From contig JAGCNW010000016.1 in assembly GCA_017645785.1 (NCBI GenBank), positions 62,001 through 126,000 of the forward strand: 64,000 nt of DNA. The letters are read 5' to 3'. A program made the position numbers and the translations under genes. This document shows, piece after piece, positions 1-7,140 of the stretch. Origin of the DNA: Treponema sp. (GTDB lineage Bacteria > Spirochaetota > Spirochaetia > Treponematales > Treponemataceae). Under the pieces are notes generated by a model. That model worked only from the letters and a program-made list of their open reading frames with translations, was not told the DNA's origin and searched no databases. Position 1 is the first letter of the stretch; each line of letters opens with the position of its first letter.

Positions 1-87
1 GACAACAATCGGATTAAGGCCGCCCTGCTTGCTCCATCCCAGCAAAACGTTTGACGTTTGCGTTTGCGCTATTTCGCTTGCGTTCAT
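1..87 (-). CDS. N-terminus of a probable class III aminotransferase (partial)
   Basis: Only the first 29 codons lie in the window; the gene runs off the left edge. The start ATG at 87 has a good ribosome binding site, GGAGGT, six bases upstream. The translation begins MNASEIAQTQTSN and continues with LLGWSKQGGLNPIVV. The W-x-K-Q-x-G-L-N-P pattern resembles the start of PLP-dependent class III aminotransferases of the aspartate/beta-alanine aminotransferase group that often sit beside PucR regulators. The gene is divergent from the PucR gene at 212, which fits a nitrogen or purine/beta-alanine catabolic function under PucR control. The family call rests on about 15 residues and is tentative; the existence of the gene is much surer than its product. 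Confidence 0.45.
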   Translation of the reverse strand, partial: MNASEIAQTQTSNVLLGWSKQGGLNPIVV

Positions 88-146
88 AACATGACCTCCA
101 TATTCATCGAATGAACTAAAATTAGCGCAAATGTTTTTTTTGGTTG

Positions 147-175
147 TTGACAATATGCACAATTTTTTTTATTTT
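147..175 (+). promoter_or_regulatory. Promoter of the PucR-type regulator gene
   Basis: TTGACA at 147-152 and TATTTT at 170-175 are separated by 17 bp. Transcription would begin near 182, giving a short leader with a GGGGGTG ribosome binding site before ATG 212. An inverted repeat TTCAT-cga-ATGAA at 103-115 lies between the divergent genes and could be a regulator site; that role is a guess. Confidence 0.6.
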
Positions 176-211
176 CTTATATGAAAATTGACAAACGCGG
201 GGGTGAACAAC

Positions 212-1411
212 ATGGCTCTTTCCCTACAGACAATAATTAACTTTACTGAAACGCCGTTCAAGCTAAAACTTTTGGCGGGCCGCCAAGGAATCAAAAAAAA
301 CGTCAGCTGGGTTTGCTACGCCGAAGACACCGAGACGATTGAGTTCATAAGAGGCAACGAGCTGGCCATCACACTTGGAGTCAACTACGAGCGTAGCAAG
401 GACAACCACGGAATAAGATCCGACAAACACATTTTTGACTACCTAAAAGAATTCGTCGACGAGTTCATCAAGCATGGAGCGACGGGTCTTGTAATAAACA
501 CCGGAAAATACATAAAAGAAATTCCAAAAAAATTGATCGACTATTGTGACAAAAAAGGCTTTCCGCTTCTTTCGATGCCCTGGGAAATCCACACGATAGA
601 CTTGATGCAAGAAATAGGCAACATGATTGCCAACGACAACCTTAACACAAAGTCCGTAGAAAAATATTTTTACAAAGCAATCTTTGAAAAAAATGAATAT
701 GACCCTTTGCAAATAAAGAACACGGCTTTTAGGGACGCAAAAGATTTTCTGATAGTTCTAGTTGAACTGAACGAAGCGCTATTCAACAATGACATGATGA
801 AAATAAAGCGTTACGTTGAATACAACTTTTGCTCGCGCCTGAACATCAGCCATAACAAATATGTTTGCTTTGTCCACAACAACAAAATCATTTTTTTATT
901 AAAGGACGCGGGCTTTTGCGACATACAAGAAATTTTCAACATCGCTAAAGCAGACAAATTTTTTAAAGACTCAAACGTTTCGATTTCCGACGCCGCAAAA
1001 ACGGTTGAAGGCTTAAGCGAAATTTACGCGCACGCCCAAGCGGCGCTTGAAATAAACGCCGATCCTCAAAAGATGAACTTTTACGGCGACTTGGGAATTT
1101 ACAAAATCCTAATCGACACGCAGAACAAGGAAATACTAAAAAACTTCTACAAAGAAAATCTCGGAAAGCTTGAGGAATTGGAACCGTTAAAGCGCGAAGA
1201 CTTTTTCAAAACCCTAAGCGCCTACCTAAAAAACGGCGGAAACATTTTAAAAGTCGCCGAGCTGAACCACGCCCACAGAAACACAATCATCTACAGAATC
1301 AACAAAATGGAAGAGCTTCTAAACATGAATTTTTCTGACGGAGAAACAAGAACCGCGCTTCAGATTTCTTTGTACATCAAAAATCTTTTTGACAAATACT
1401 TCGAAGAATAA
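212..1411 (+). CDS. PucR-family transcriptional regulator
   Basis: 399-residue regulator. The N-terminal ~130 residues match the PucR N-terminal domain (pattern LKLLAGRQGI, then W-V-x-x-x-E and a G-x-E-L-x-I-T-x-G block, later G-x-x-G-L-V-I-N-T-G-K-Y). The C-terminal ~70 residues carry the PucR-type helix-turn-helix, with NILKVAELNHAHRNTIIYRI as recognition region. PucR proteins sense metabolites of purine, allantoin or related nitrogen catabolism and usually activate neighbouring genes, here probably the divergent aminotransferase. ATG 212 is chosen over an in-frame TTG at 188 because a purine-rich ribosome binding site (GGGGGTG) sits just upstream of it. The gene ends at a bidirectional terminator. 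Family assignment is firm; the ligand is unknown. Confidence 0.85.
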   Translation: MALSLQTIINFTETPFKLKLLAGRQGIKKNVSWVCYAEDTETIEFIRGNELAITLGVNYERSKDNHGIRSDKHIFDYLKEFVDEFIKHGATGLVINTGKYIKEIPKKLIDYCDKKGFPLLSMPWEIHTIDLMQEIGNMIANDNLNTKSVEKYFYKAIFEKNEYDPLQIKNTAFRDAKDFLIVLVELNEALFNNDMMKIKRYVEYNFCSRLNISHNKYVCFVHNNKIIFLLKDAGFCDIQEIFNIAKADKFFKDSNVSISDAAKTVEGLSEIYAHAQAALEINADPQKMNFYGDLGIYKILIDTQNKEILKNFYKENLGKLEELEPLKREDFFKTLSAYLKNGGNILKVAELNHAHRNTIIYRINKMEELLNMNFSDGETRTALQISLYIKNLFDKYFEE

Positions 1412-1428
1412 AAGCGCCTAGGCATAAA

Positions 1429-1459
1429 AAAAAGCACGGTCTCGTAAGACGTGCTTTTT
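1429..1459. terminator. Bidirectional rho-independent terminator
   Basis: AAAAAGCAC (1429-1437) pairs with GTGCTTTTT (1451-1459), extended inside by GTCT/AGAC with one bulged G and a CGTA loop. The T run follows the stem on both strands, so it can end the pucR transcript and the leftward tRNA transcript. Confidence 0.85.
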
Positions 1460-1463
1460 CGTT

Positions 1464-1538
1464 TGAGACTGACACGATTCGAACGTGCGACCTCCACCTC
1501 CGCAGGGTGGCGCTCTAATCCAGCTGAGCTACAATCTC
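1464..1538 (-). tRNA. tRNA-Arg (anticodon GCG)
   Basis: Reverse-strand cloverleaf of 75 nt: acceptor stem GAGATTG/CAGTCTC with one G-T pair, D stem GCTC/GAGC, anticodon stem CCACC/GGTGG with loop CTGCGGA, T stem GCACG/CGTGT with loop TTCGAAT, discriminator A; the CCA end is not encoded. The loop gives anticodon GCG, reading CGC (and CGU by wobble) for arginine. Most bacteria use ACG, edited to ICG, for this box, so GCG is unusual. It is the last gene of a three-tRNA cluster and ends at the terminator at 1429-1459. Confidence 0.9.
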
Positions 1539-1559
1539 ATTCAAGCGAAGCTTGTAAAA

Positions 1560-1645
1560 CGGAAGCGACAGGAGTCGAACCTGCCGGGCCCAAATTGGAA
1601 CCCACGGATTAGCAATCCGGCGTATTACCGCTCTACCACGCTTCC
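1560..1645 (-). tRNA. tRNA-Ser (anticodon GCT)
   Basis: Reverse-strand class II tRNA of 86 nt: acceptor stem GGAAGCG/CGCTTCC, anticodon loop TTGCTAA (anticodon GCT, codons AGC/AGU), a long variable arm (GGGTTCC...GGGCCC), T loop TTCGACT and discriminator G, as expected for serine tRNAs. CCA is not encoded. Middle gene of the tRNA cluster. Confidence 0.95.
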
Positions 1646-1652
1646 AAATATG

Positions 1653-1737
1653 CGGAGCGAGAGGGATTTGAACCCCCGGTACCTTGCGGTACAACGGTTT
1701 TCAAGACCGCCGCGTTCGACCACTCTGCCATCGCTCC
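1653..1737 (-). tRNA. tRNA-Ser (anticodon TGA)
   Basis: Reverse-strand class II tRNA of 85 nt: acceptor stem GGAGCGA/TCGCTCC, anticodon stem GCGGT/ACCGT with loop CTTGAAA (anticodon TGA, reading UCN codons, mainly UCA), long variable arm (GTACC/GGTAC hairpin), T loop TTCAAAT and discriminator G. First gene of the cluster, just downstream of a strong promoter. Confidence 0.95.
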
Positions 1738-1750
1738 AAAATGTTCTACG

Positions 1751-1780
1751 ATAATATCACAAAAAAAAGACTTTTGTCAA
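1751..1780 (-). promoter_or_regulatory. Promoter of the tRNA cluster
   Basis: On the reverse strand TTGACA (1780-1775) and TATTAT (1756-1751) are separated by 18 bp, close to the sigma-70 consensus. Transcription would start about 8 nt before the tRNA-Ser(TGA) 5' end and run leftward through all three tRNAs. Confidence 0.8.
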
Positions 1781-1816
1781 TAGTCTGCGTGTTTTTTTGA
1801 GCCCGCGATTTTTGGC

Positions 1817-2158
1817 TTACAAAGCGTCGTAATTGATGCCTTTTAGGGCCTCAATTGTTTGGTCATAAAGGGCCAAAAGATTGGGCTGCTCGGCAAGGAT
1901 TGTAGCCTCGTCCTTGTCGCGGGCCGCGTGCTCGCACTTTTCGGCAAGGTTGCCCAAGTCCATTCCTCCAACCAAGCGGGAATTGGATTTTAGGCCGTGA
2001 ACCTTTATGCGGTAGTTGTCCCAATCTTTTTTTTCAAAGGCGCCGTTTATGTCGGAAAGATTTTGTTCTCGCTGGTCAATGAACATTTGAACCATGTCTT
2101 TGTACATGTCCTTGTCGTTCATCGAATATTCCATTCCGTGGGCGGTGTCTATAGTCAT
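1817..2158 (-). CDS. HPt (histidine phosphotransfer) domain protein
   Basis: 113-residue single-domain protein. The motif VHGLKSNS contains the phospho-accepting His54 with the following Lys and Ser typical of HPt four-helix bundles. It should shuttle phosphate between a hybrid histidine kinase and a receiver domain in the cytoplasm. A GGAGG site lies upstream of ATG 2158. It follows the response-regulator gene by 25 bp on the same strand, so the two are probably co-transcribed and partners. No histidine kinase is encoded nearby; the kinase must be elsewhere. Confidence 0.85.
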   Translation of the reverse strand: MTIDTAHGMEYSMNDKDMYKDMVQMFIDQREQNLSDINGAFEKKDWDNYRIKVHGLKSNSRLVGGMDLGNLAEKCEHAARDKDEATILAEQPNLLALYDQTIEALKGINYDAL

Positions 2159-2183
2159 GTCTTTCCTCCAAATTTACGGCCCC

Positions 2184-3011
2184 TTAGAAGGGTCTTTTTG
2201 GCTTGCCGGCGTCGGCCAGCTTTTGGAATATGTCCGCGATTTTTTGGACCAAAATTCCAGGCGGAGTGTTCTTCAAAAGATAGCCTGCGGGACGCGCCTG
2301 AATGACCTGGCGGACAATGTCGCTGTCGTCGTTGGCCGTAAGGAACACGACCGGAATGTTGGCCGTTGAAGGATCGGACTTAATCAACTGGAAGACGTCC
2401 AAGCCCGAAAGAACCGGCATTTCGTAGTCCAGCAAAATCATGTCAACCTTGTAGTGCGACAAAAGGGCGATGGCGTTTGTTCCGGATTTTTCGGTGAGAA
2501 CGTTGTAAAATTTGTTGAGCCATCGGTCCATCGCGTGCAGCTGCACTTGCTCGTCGTCAACGACTAAAATCGTCTTTTTGGTCGGGTCCAAGTCGTATTC
2601 TTTTACGCCGTCCGAGAACGAATAGTCGCCGCCGTCTTTTTCCAAAATCTTTAGGAATTCGGGCATGTCTACGGGGCGTTCAAAGGCGTACTTTACGTAT
2701 TCCTTTTGAATGTAATCGTAAGCCATGTTGATTTCGCCGGCGTTTCCGATAAAGTAAAGGCGGCACTTTTTGCCTTCTCCGGTGATAAAAGTGTTCACCC
2801 ATTGGAAAAAGGCGTTGTCGCTGTCTTCAAGCCGTTCAAGATATAGAATCAGGATGCTTGGGGGTTCGTCGGAAAGCATGCGGGCGTTGATATAGTTTCC
2901 CTCTGGCGGGCAAAAATCAACCGTATATGACGAGCCCGTTAAATTTTTTACCAGCGCTTTTATTAGAAAACTTTGCTCGTTGTTGCCTATCAGCAATATC
3001 TTTTTGCTCAA
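2184..3011 (-). CDS. Response regulator with a degenerate N-terminal receiver-like domain and a C-terminal receiver
   Basis: 275 residues. Residues ~1-135 have a receiver-like alpha/beta pattern (KKILLIGNNEQ at the N-terminus) but lack the acidic pair and the acceptor Asp in the usual places. Residues ~145-265 form a canonical receiver: VVDDE acidic pair, acceptor Asp in LLDYEMP, Thr in FLTAN and Lys in LLKN. There is no DNA-binding or enzymatic output domain, so it acts by protein contact or phosphorelay, probably with the HPt protein encoded directly downstream. The start codon is TTG, chosen because AGGAG lies six bases upstream. Transcribed from the promoter at 3038-3066. Confidence 0.85.
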   Translation of the reverse strand: MSKKILLIGNNEQSFLIKALVKNLTGSSYTVDFCPPEGNYINARMLSDEPPSILILYLERLEDSDNAFFQWVNTFITGEGKKCRLYFIGNAGEINMAYDYIQKEYVKYAFERPVDMPEFLKILEKDGGDYSFSDGVKEYDLDPTKKTILVVDDEQVQLHAMDRWLNKFYNVLTEKSGTNAIALLSHYKVDMILLDYEMPVLSGLDVFQLIKSDPSTANIPVVFLTANDDSDIVRQVIQARPAGYLLKNTPPGILVQKIADIFQKLADAGKPKRPF

Positions 3012-3037
3012 ACCAGACTCCTGCCGAATATTTAATT

Positions 3038-3066
3038 ATTATACACCATATTCCAAGAATTTTCAA
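3038..3066 (-). promoter_or_regulatory. Promoter of the response regulator/HPt operon
   Basis: Reverse strand: TTGAAA (3066-3061), 17 bp, TATAAT (3043-3038). It gives a leader of about 20 nt with an AGGAG site before the TTG start at 3011, in contrast to the leaderless promoter that faces the other way at 3082-3110. Confidence 0.75.
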
Positions 3067-3081
3067 GAAAAAGAGTAAAAT

Positions 3082-3110
3082 TTGCAAATTCGCGCAAAGC
3101 GTGATACAAT
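3082..3110 (+). promoter_or_regulatory. Promoter predicted to give a leaderless mRNA (DUF308 gene)
   Basis: TTGCAA at 3082-3087, 17 bp, TACAAT at 3105-3110, then exactly six bases before ATG 3117. Initiation 6-7 bases past the -10 would fall on the A of the start codon. No ribosome binding site is present. Confidence 0.7.
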
Positions 3111-3116
3111 AGAACC

Positions 3117-3668
3117 ATGAACAATTCTAACTATTTTTTGGGAATTATGACTGCGATCGTCGGATTGATGATGCTTTTGGCGGCGGAACCTGTGGTTCAA
3201 GTTTTGGTGATTGTCTTGGGAATTTCCGCCATTTTGGACGGCGGCTTTATGTTGGCCGCAGTCGCTCCCCTGTGCGTGGAACGAAACTTTAAAATCCAGT
3301 GCTTTGTCCGCGGCCTTGCGGGAATCGTTGTAGGCCTCCTGTGCGTGGTCATTCCCCTTCGCATGGCTGAATTTGCCTGGAAAACCTTTGTTTACATCTT
3401 TGCGGTTTATTCGATTTTCGCCGCGATTTGCCAGATTCCGATCACGCTCACCTTGCGGCAGGAAGGATTTCCGGTAAAGCGCCACGTAATCGAGATTGTC
3501 GCCAGCCTTGTTTTGGCCATAATACTCTTTTTGCTGCCTGGGTCGGCCGGATTTATGATTATTCGCATTGGAGGAGCTGTTCTCCTGCTTGCCGGAGCGG
3601 CCATCACCTTTTTGGCCTGGAAAAACCGCGACATCATCGCCGACGACGCAATTGTAAGGGATGAGTAA
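3117..3668 (+). CDS. DUF308 (HdeD-like) membrane protein
   Basis: 183-residue inner-membrane protein with about six hydrophobic segments arranged in pairs, the pattern of the DUF308/HdeD family. In enterobacteria HdeD is linked to acid stress; here the function is unknown. The C-terminus after the last helix is charged (WKNRDIIADDAIVRDE) and probably cytoplasmic. The start ATG lies six bases after a -10 hexamer and has no ribosome binding site, so the message is probably leaderless. A bidirectional terminator follows immediately. Confidence 0.8.
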   Translation: MNNSNYFLGIMTAIVGLMMLLAAEPVVQVLVIVLGISAILDGGFMLAAVAPLCVERNFKIQCFVRGLAGIVVGLLCVVIPLRMAEFAWKTFVYIFAVYSIFAAICQIPITLTLRQEGFPVKRHVIEIVASLVLAIILFLLPGSAGFMIIRIGGAVLLLAGAAITFLAWKNRDIIADDAIVRDE

Positions 3669-3670
3669 AA

Positions 3671-3699
3671 AAAGGCCGCCCAAAACTTGGACGGCCTTT
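3671..3699. terminator. Bidirectional terminator between DUF308 and hsp20 genes
   Basis: AAAGGCCG (3671-3678) pairs with CGGCCTTT (3692-3699), with partial pairing inside the loop. The A run at 3667-3673 supplies the T run on the reverse strand for the hsp20 transcript; the forward T run is short. Confidence 0.8.
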
Positions 3700-3751
3700 G
3701 TCATATCTTTACGCCGGAACGGACATTTCGACGCAAACTCACTTATCAACC

Positions 3752-4174
3752 TCAGGCGACTTCGATCGCAATTTTCTTGGGCTCGGGAAGGGCCTTGCGG
3801 GCCATCGTGACGTTCAAGACGCCGTTCTTAAAGCTGGCGGTGACTTTTGTCTCGTCAACGTCGTCCGGCAAAGTAAAGCGGCGGGCAAACTGGCTCTGAA
3901 CGCGCTCGCGGATAAGCCACTTGCCTTCCTCTTTCTTTTCGTTCTTTTCTTCCTTCTCGGATGTCTTGACGGAGCTGATTGTCATGACGCCGTGGTCGAT
4001 TTCGATGTCAACGTCTTTTTCGGTGGCTCCCGGCAAATCCATCTGCAAGCTGTAGCTGTCCTTGTTTTCCTTAACGTCCACCTTTGGCAGGCGGGCTGTT
4101 TTCCATGTCAAATCCGGCATTCCGCAGTCAAACGCGTTGTCAAAAAGTGAATTGAAAAGTGAAAGTTCGTTCAT
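3752..4174 (-). CDS. hsp20: Small heat-shock protein Hsp20
   Basis: 140-residue alpha-crystallin chaperone that holds unfolding proteins. Residues ~35-135 are the alpha-crystallin domain: PKVDVKENKDSY start, DLPGATEKDVDIEI, then the hallmark FKNGVLNVTM (A-x-x-x-N-G-V-L class). A Lys/Glu-rich loop (EKEEKNEKKEEGK) lies in the middle, and the tail KKIAIEVA carries an I-x-I-type motif. ATG 4174 is preferred over an upstream in-frame ATG at 4237 because GGAG lies six bases before it and the domain begins correctly. Its leader begins with a perfect hairpin (see the regulatory entry), so thermal or stability control is possible. Confidence 0.93.
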   Translation of the reverse strand: MNELSLFNSLFDNAFDCGMPDLTWKTARLPKVDVKENKDSYSLQMDLPGATEKDVDIEIDHGVMTISSVKTSEKEEKNEKKEEGKWLIRERVQSQFARRFTLPDDVDETKVTASFKNGVLNVTMARKALPEPKKIAIEVA

Positions 4175-4227
4175 AATAAACTCCTTCGCGCCGTTACAGG
4201 CGGCCGCGTTTTTAATTAAGTTTTTTA

Positions 4228-4277
4228 GAAGCCACAAGGCTTCGGTAGATATATAGCAAGTTTCGCGCCAACTTCAA
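4228..4277 (-). promoter_or_regulatory. hsp20 promoter and structured 5' leader
   Basis: Reverse strand: TTGAAG (4277-4272), 16 bp, TATATA (4255-4250). Six bases later, at about 4243, begins the perfect hairpin GAAGCC-TTGT-GGCTTC (4243-4228), so the transcript would start with a stem-loop. A second possible stem, GCCG...CGGC, lies just before the GGAG site. No CIRCE element is visible. The remaining part of the 290-bp gap (4278-4464) is A-rich with no gene or clear signal. Confidence 0.5.
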
Positions 4278-4464
4278 AAAAAATTGCGAATTTTGCGGAA
4301 AAAATCGCTTGGAAGGCTAAAAATCAGGGAAAAATTTGTTTGTAAGACCAAAAGGCAGGGGAAATTTTGAAATAAACTGGATTCAAGACCAAAAATGCCG
4401 CGAAAAAACAAAAAAGGAATCGCAAAACTAAAAATCGCGGCGGCAAATTGGGTCAGAATTGCTG

Positions 4465-5328
4465 TTATAGTGTGTCATTTTGACCCAAATTTTGATCCAC
4501 TCCCAGCCCAAAAAGGGCAAAATCGGCCCTAGCTGGGTCGTCGGGAAAAACTTGCGCCATTTTTTGGGTCAAGTCAATCGCGGTTTTGGCGCTGGCCGCC
4601 GCGTTTGGCGCGATCAAGCCAAGACGGGCGCTTTCTTGCAAAACATGCGTGTCCAGCGGAATCAGCAAGTCCGCGGCGCTTGCCCAATTCCACAAGCCCA
4701 AGTCCACAGGCGAGCCGCGCCGAACCATCCAGCGCAAAAACATGTGCAGCTTTTTGCAAGCGCCTTTTGGGTTTTGCGAAACGCATTTTACGCCCGGAAA
4801 AAGGCTTATCAGCGCGGACACTAGCCGCAGTTCCGGTGGAACGGTCGCAATGCCAGAAGCGTCCGCAAGACCGTAACGCGCGCGGACGGCGGCGCCGAGC
4901 GAGCCGCATTCCTCCACGATTCGCGCAAGGCGGCCGCACAAATCCGCCATGTCGGCGTACGAAAAAAATCTGTAAAACTTTTTTTGGCTTTTTGGAAAAA
5001 ACTTTTTGTAGCCGCCGCTCGTCAGCCAACCGGCGAACGAGGCGCCGCGCGTTTTAGGCTTGCGAACGCTTTTGGCCGCGCCCTCAGTTTTAGTCGCGCG
5101 CGTCTTGGATTTGCCACCATCTGCCGCGTCGAACATAGCGTTAAGCTTTGCTATGAACTGTTCCCGCTGGCCAAAAGAAAGCTGCGAAACAATAAAGGCC
5201 GCAAGCTCTTGGTCGCGCGGCTGGGAATAGCGGCGCAAAAACTGGCTGGGGTCGCTATCCATAAAAGAGGCTGTTTCGTATTTTTGGGCAAGCGAGCGCA
5301 AAAGGACCGCCGTCTTTTGGCTAAGCAT
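4465..5328 (-). CDS. TIGR02757 (DUF2400) family protein
   Basis: 287 residues, unknown function. Family hallmarks are visible: QPRDQELAAFIVSQLSFGQR near the N-terminus, LHMFLRWMVRRGSPVDLGLW and LLIPLDTHVLQ. The helix-hairpin and LDTHV region recalls HhH-GPD DNA glycosylase folds, but catalytic activity is not established. A Lys/Arg/Ala-rich insert at residues ~70-95 is probably a flexible linker. The gene is divergent from the methyltransferase at 5425, and both promoters predict leaderless transcripts. An 11-bp inverted repeat with a 25-nt loop (4445-4455 and 4481-4491) spans the stop codon but has no clear T run. Confidence 0.85.
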   Translation of the reverse strand: MLSQKTAVLLRSLAQKYETASFMDSDPSQFLRRYSQPRDQELAAFIVSQLSFGQREQFIAKLNAMFDAADGGKSKTRATKTEGAAKSVRKPKTRGASFAGWLTSGGYKKFFPKSQKKFYRFFSYADMADLCGRLARIVEECGSLGAAVRARYGLADASGIATVPPELRLVSALISLFPGVKCVSQNPKGACKKLHMFLRWMVRRGSPVDLGLWNWASAADLLIPLDTHVLQESARLGLIAPNAAASAKTAIDLTQKMAQVFPDDPARADFALFGLGVDQNLGQNDTL

Positions 5329-5334
5329 AGCGCT

Positions 5335-5363
5335 ATCTTATCGCAAAAGCCGTCGCGGTTCAA
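5335..5363 (-). promoter_or_regulatory. Promoter predicted to give a leaderless mRNA (TIGR02757 gene)
   Basis: Reverse strand: TTGAAC (5363-5358), 17 bp, TAAGAT (5340-5335), then six bases AGCGCT before ATG 5328. No ribosome binding site is present. The -10 is weaker than in the other examples. Confidence 0.55.
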
Positions 5364-5389
5364 CATCCGCCCGTATTTGCCGCGCAAGG

Positions 5390-5418
5390 TTGCAAACTTT
5401 CCCTCAAACTGATACTAT
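5390..5418 (+). promoter_or_regulatory. Promoter predicted to give a leaderless mRNA (APE block 1)
   Basis: TTGCAA (5390-5395), 17 bp, TACTAT (5413-5418). An ATG at 5419 directly abuts the -10 and cannot be transcribed from it; the in-frame ATG 5425, six bases after the -10, falls on the predicted +1. This decides the start of the methyltransferase gene. Confidence 0.7.
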
Positions 5419-5424
5419 ATGGAT

Positions 5425-6534
5425 ATGAAGAAAAACTCAGCTTTTGACATGCAAAAATTCGCGGAAGACAAGATTTCCGCCATAGACGCAAAATTTGAGG
5501 CGCAAAAAATCGCGTTCGCGCCCCTGTGCTTTCAGGCCGTCCGGGCCTTGCTTGAATTGGGAATCATGCAGGCCATAAGCGACGCAGGCGACGCGGGAAT
5601 CAGCGTCCAAGACCTTTGCGACAAAACAAAAATCTCCGAATACGGAATAAAGGTCCTTAGCGAAATGGCCGTCGGAATGAACGTTCTTAAATTGAAGACC
5701 GAGGCCGGAACCGAAAAATTGTTTCTAGGAAAAGTCGGCTGGTTCCTGCTTGAAGACAATTTGACAAAAGTCAACTTCAATTTTACAAATGACATTTGTT
5801 ACAAGGGCGCCTTTGACATGATTGATTCAGTCAAGAACGGAAAGCCCGAGGGCCTAAAAGTTTTTGGCGACCAGTGGACGACAATTTACGAAGCGCTTTC
5901 AACCCTTCCCGACCGCGAAAAAAAATCTTGGTTTGACTTTGACCACTTTTACAGCGATGTTGCCTTTCCGCTTGCGCTTCCGATTGTCTACGCGCAAAAG
6001 CCAAAATTGCTTTTTGACATCGGAGGAAACACGGCCAAGTGGGCCATCGCTTCCTGCAAATACGACCCTGACGTCAACGTAAAAATCATCGACTTGCCCG
6101 GCCAAACCGCCGTGGCTGAAAAAAACGCGGCGACCGCAGGATTTGCCGACCGCATCTCAACTTACGCAGGAAACATTTTGGCGGAGGAAACCGTTCTCCC
6201 GCCCGCGCCCGACGCCGTTTGGATGAGCCAGTTCTTGGACTGCTTTAGCTTGCGCCAAGTGACAAAAATTTTAAAGAAAGTCCACGCGGCCGCGACTGAC
6301 AAAACATTGGTTTACGTTTTGGAGCCCCTTTGGGACCAGCAGCGCTTTGAGGCGGAATCCTACGCCTTGCAAGCCACAAGCCTTTACTTTACTTGCATGG
6401 CAAACGGCAACAGCAAAATGTACCGCTACCAAGAATTGGTTGACGCAATCGAAGCTGGCGGCTTTGAGCTAAAGACCGCCCACCACAATTTGGGAAGCAA
6501 CTGCTACTCATTGCTTGTCTTTAGGAAAAAATAA
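5425..6534 (+). CDS. SAM-dependent methyltransferase of the aryl-polyene-type cluster
   Basis: 369 residues. Residues ~25-100 look like a winged-helix dimerisation domain of O-methyltransferases (FQAVRALLELGIMQAIS; DLCDKTKISEYGIKVLSEM). Residues ~180-300 are a class I Rossmann fold, with LLFDIGGNTAKWA as the SAM-binding loop and VKIIDLPGQ as the second-strand acidic/ribose region. It likely O- or C-methylates an aromatic head group, inferred from its place in front of a ketosynthase-like factor and an acyltransferase. The next gene overlaps by one base (TAATG), so translation is coupled. Start chosen from the promoter geometry. Substrate unknown. Confidence 0.75.
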   Translation: MKKNSAFDMQKFAEDKISAIDAKFEAQKIAFAPLCFQAVRALLELGIMQAISDAGDAGISVQDLCDKTKISEYGIKVLSEMAVGMNVLKLKTEAGTEKLFLGKVGWFLLEDNLTKVNFNFTNDICYKGAFDMIDSVKNGKPEGLKVFGDQWTTIYEALSTLPDREKKSWFDFDHFYSDVAFPLALPIVYAQKPKLLFDIGGNTAKWAIASCKYDPDVNVKIIDLPGQTAVAEKNAATAGFADRISTYAGNILAEETVLPPAPDAVWMSQFLDCFSLRQVTKILKKVHAAATDKTLVYVLEPLWDQQRFEAESYALQATSLYFTCMANGNSKMYRYQELVDAIEAGGFELKTAHHNLGSNCYSLLVFRKK

Positions 6535-7133
6535 TGTTCGTAAGCCACTTGCGCGTTTGGGAGCCGCCGGCGGAAGACCTTTCGGCTTCTCCCAAGCTTG
6601 AATGGACAGAACCGATATTTCGCCGCCGGCTTAGCCAATTGACTAAAATGACAGTCCAAGCCGCGCGCGACATTTTTGAAGGCGGCGACATCAGTAAAGA
6701 CACCAAAATTGTTTTTGTCTCCTTTAGGGGCGAACTGGAGCGCGAGTTTAAGGTAAACAAAACTCTTATCGAAGAAGACTCAATACTGCCGGCGGCTTTT
6801 TCGCTTTCGGTCTTTAACGCGGCGATCGCTCAAGCGACAATCGCTCTTGGGCTTAAAGGCGGATACAATTGCGTTTTTCCAAGCCAAGGAAATTTTAAGG
6901 ACGGATTTTTAGCGGCGGCCGCTCCTGTTCTTGCAGGAACGGAAGAAAACATCATTTTTGTTTACGCCGACGAAAACGTTCCCGACTATTATGAAGAATT
7001 TTTTGACGGACAAAACTGTCCTATGGCGTTTGCCGCGCTCCTTTCTTCACAAAAAAAGGAGAATAGTGTAGAATGCAAGTTGGAAGACATTCCTCGCTCC
7101 CCGCGGGAATTTGTTCAAAAATTTAACAAGTGA
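6534..7133 (+). CDS. Beta-ketoacyl synthase-like chain-length factor (ApeC-like)
   Basis: 199 residues, about half a ketosynthase. It resembles the short ketoacyl-synthase-like proteins (Pfam Ketoacyl-synt_2) that act as chain-length factors in aryl polyene pathways: FSLSVFNAAIAQATIALG corresponds to the region before the active site, and EENIIFVYADENVPDYY to the following strand. The Cys-His-His triad of active ketosynthases is absent, so it should work only as the partner of a true ketosynthase, presumably the one at 23905 or 21423. It overlaps the methyltransferase by one base and is followed after 7 bp by the acyltransferase. Confidence 0.75.
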   Translation: MFVSHLRVWEPPAEDLSASPKLEWTEPIFRRRLSQLTKMTVQAARDIFEGGDISKDTKIVFVSFRGELEREFKVNKTLIEEDSILPAAFSLSVFNAAIAQATIALGLKGGYNCVFPSQGNFKDGFLAAAAPVLAGTEENIIFVYADENVPDYYEEFFDGQNCPMAFAALLSSQKKENSVECKLEDIPRSPREFVQKFNK

Positions 7134-7140
7134 GATCTAT

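Noticed and set aside
4445-4492. Terminator for the TIGR02757 gene
   Set aside because: The inverted repeat overlaps the last codons, has a 25-base loop and no T run on the reverse strand.
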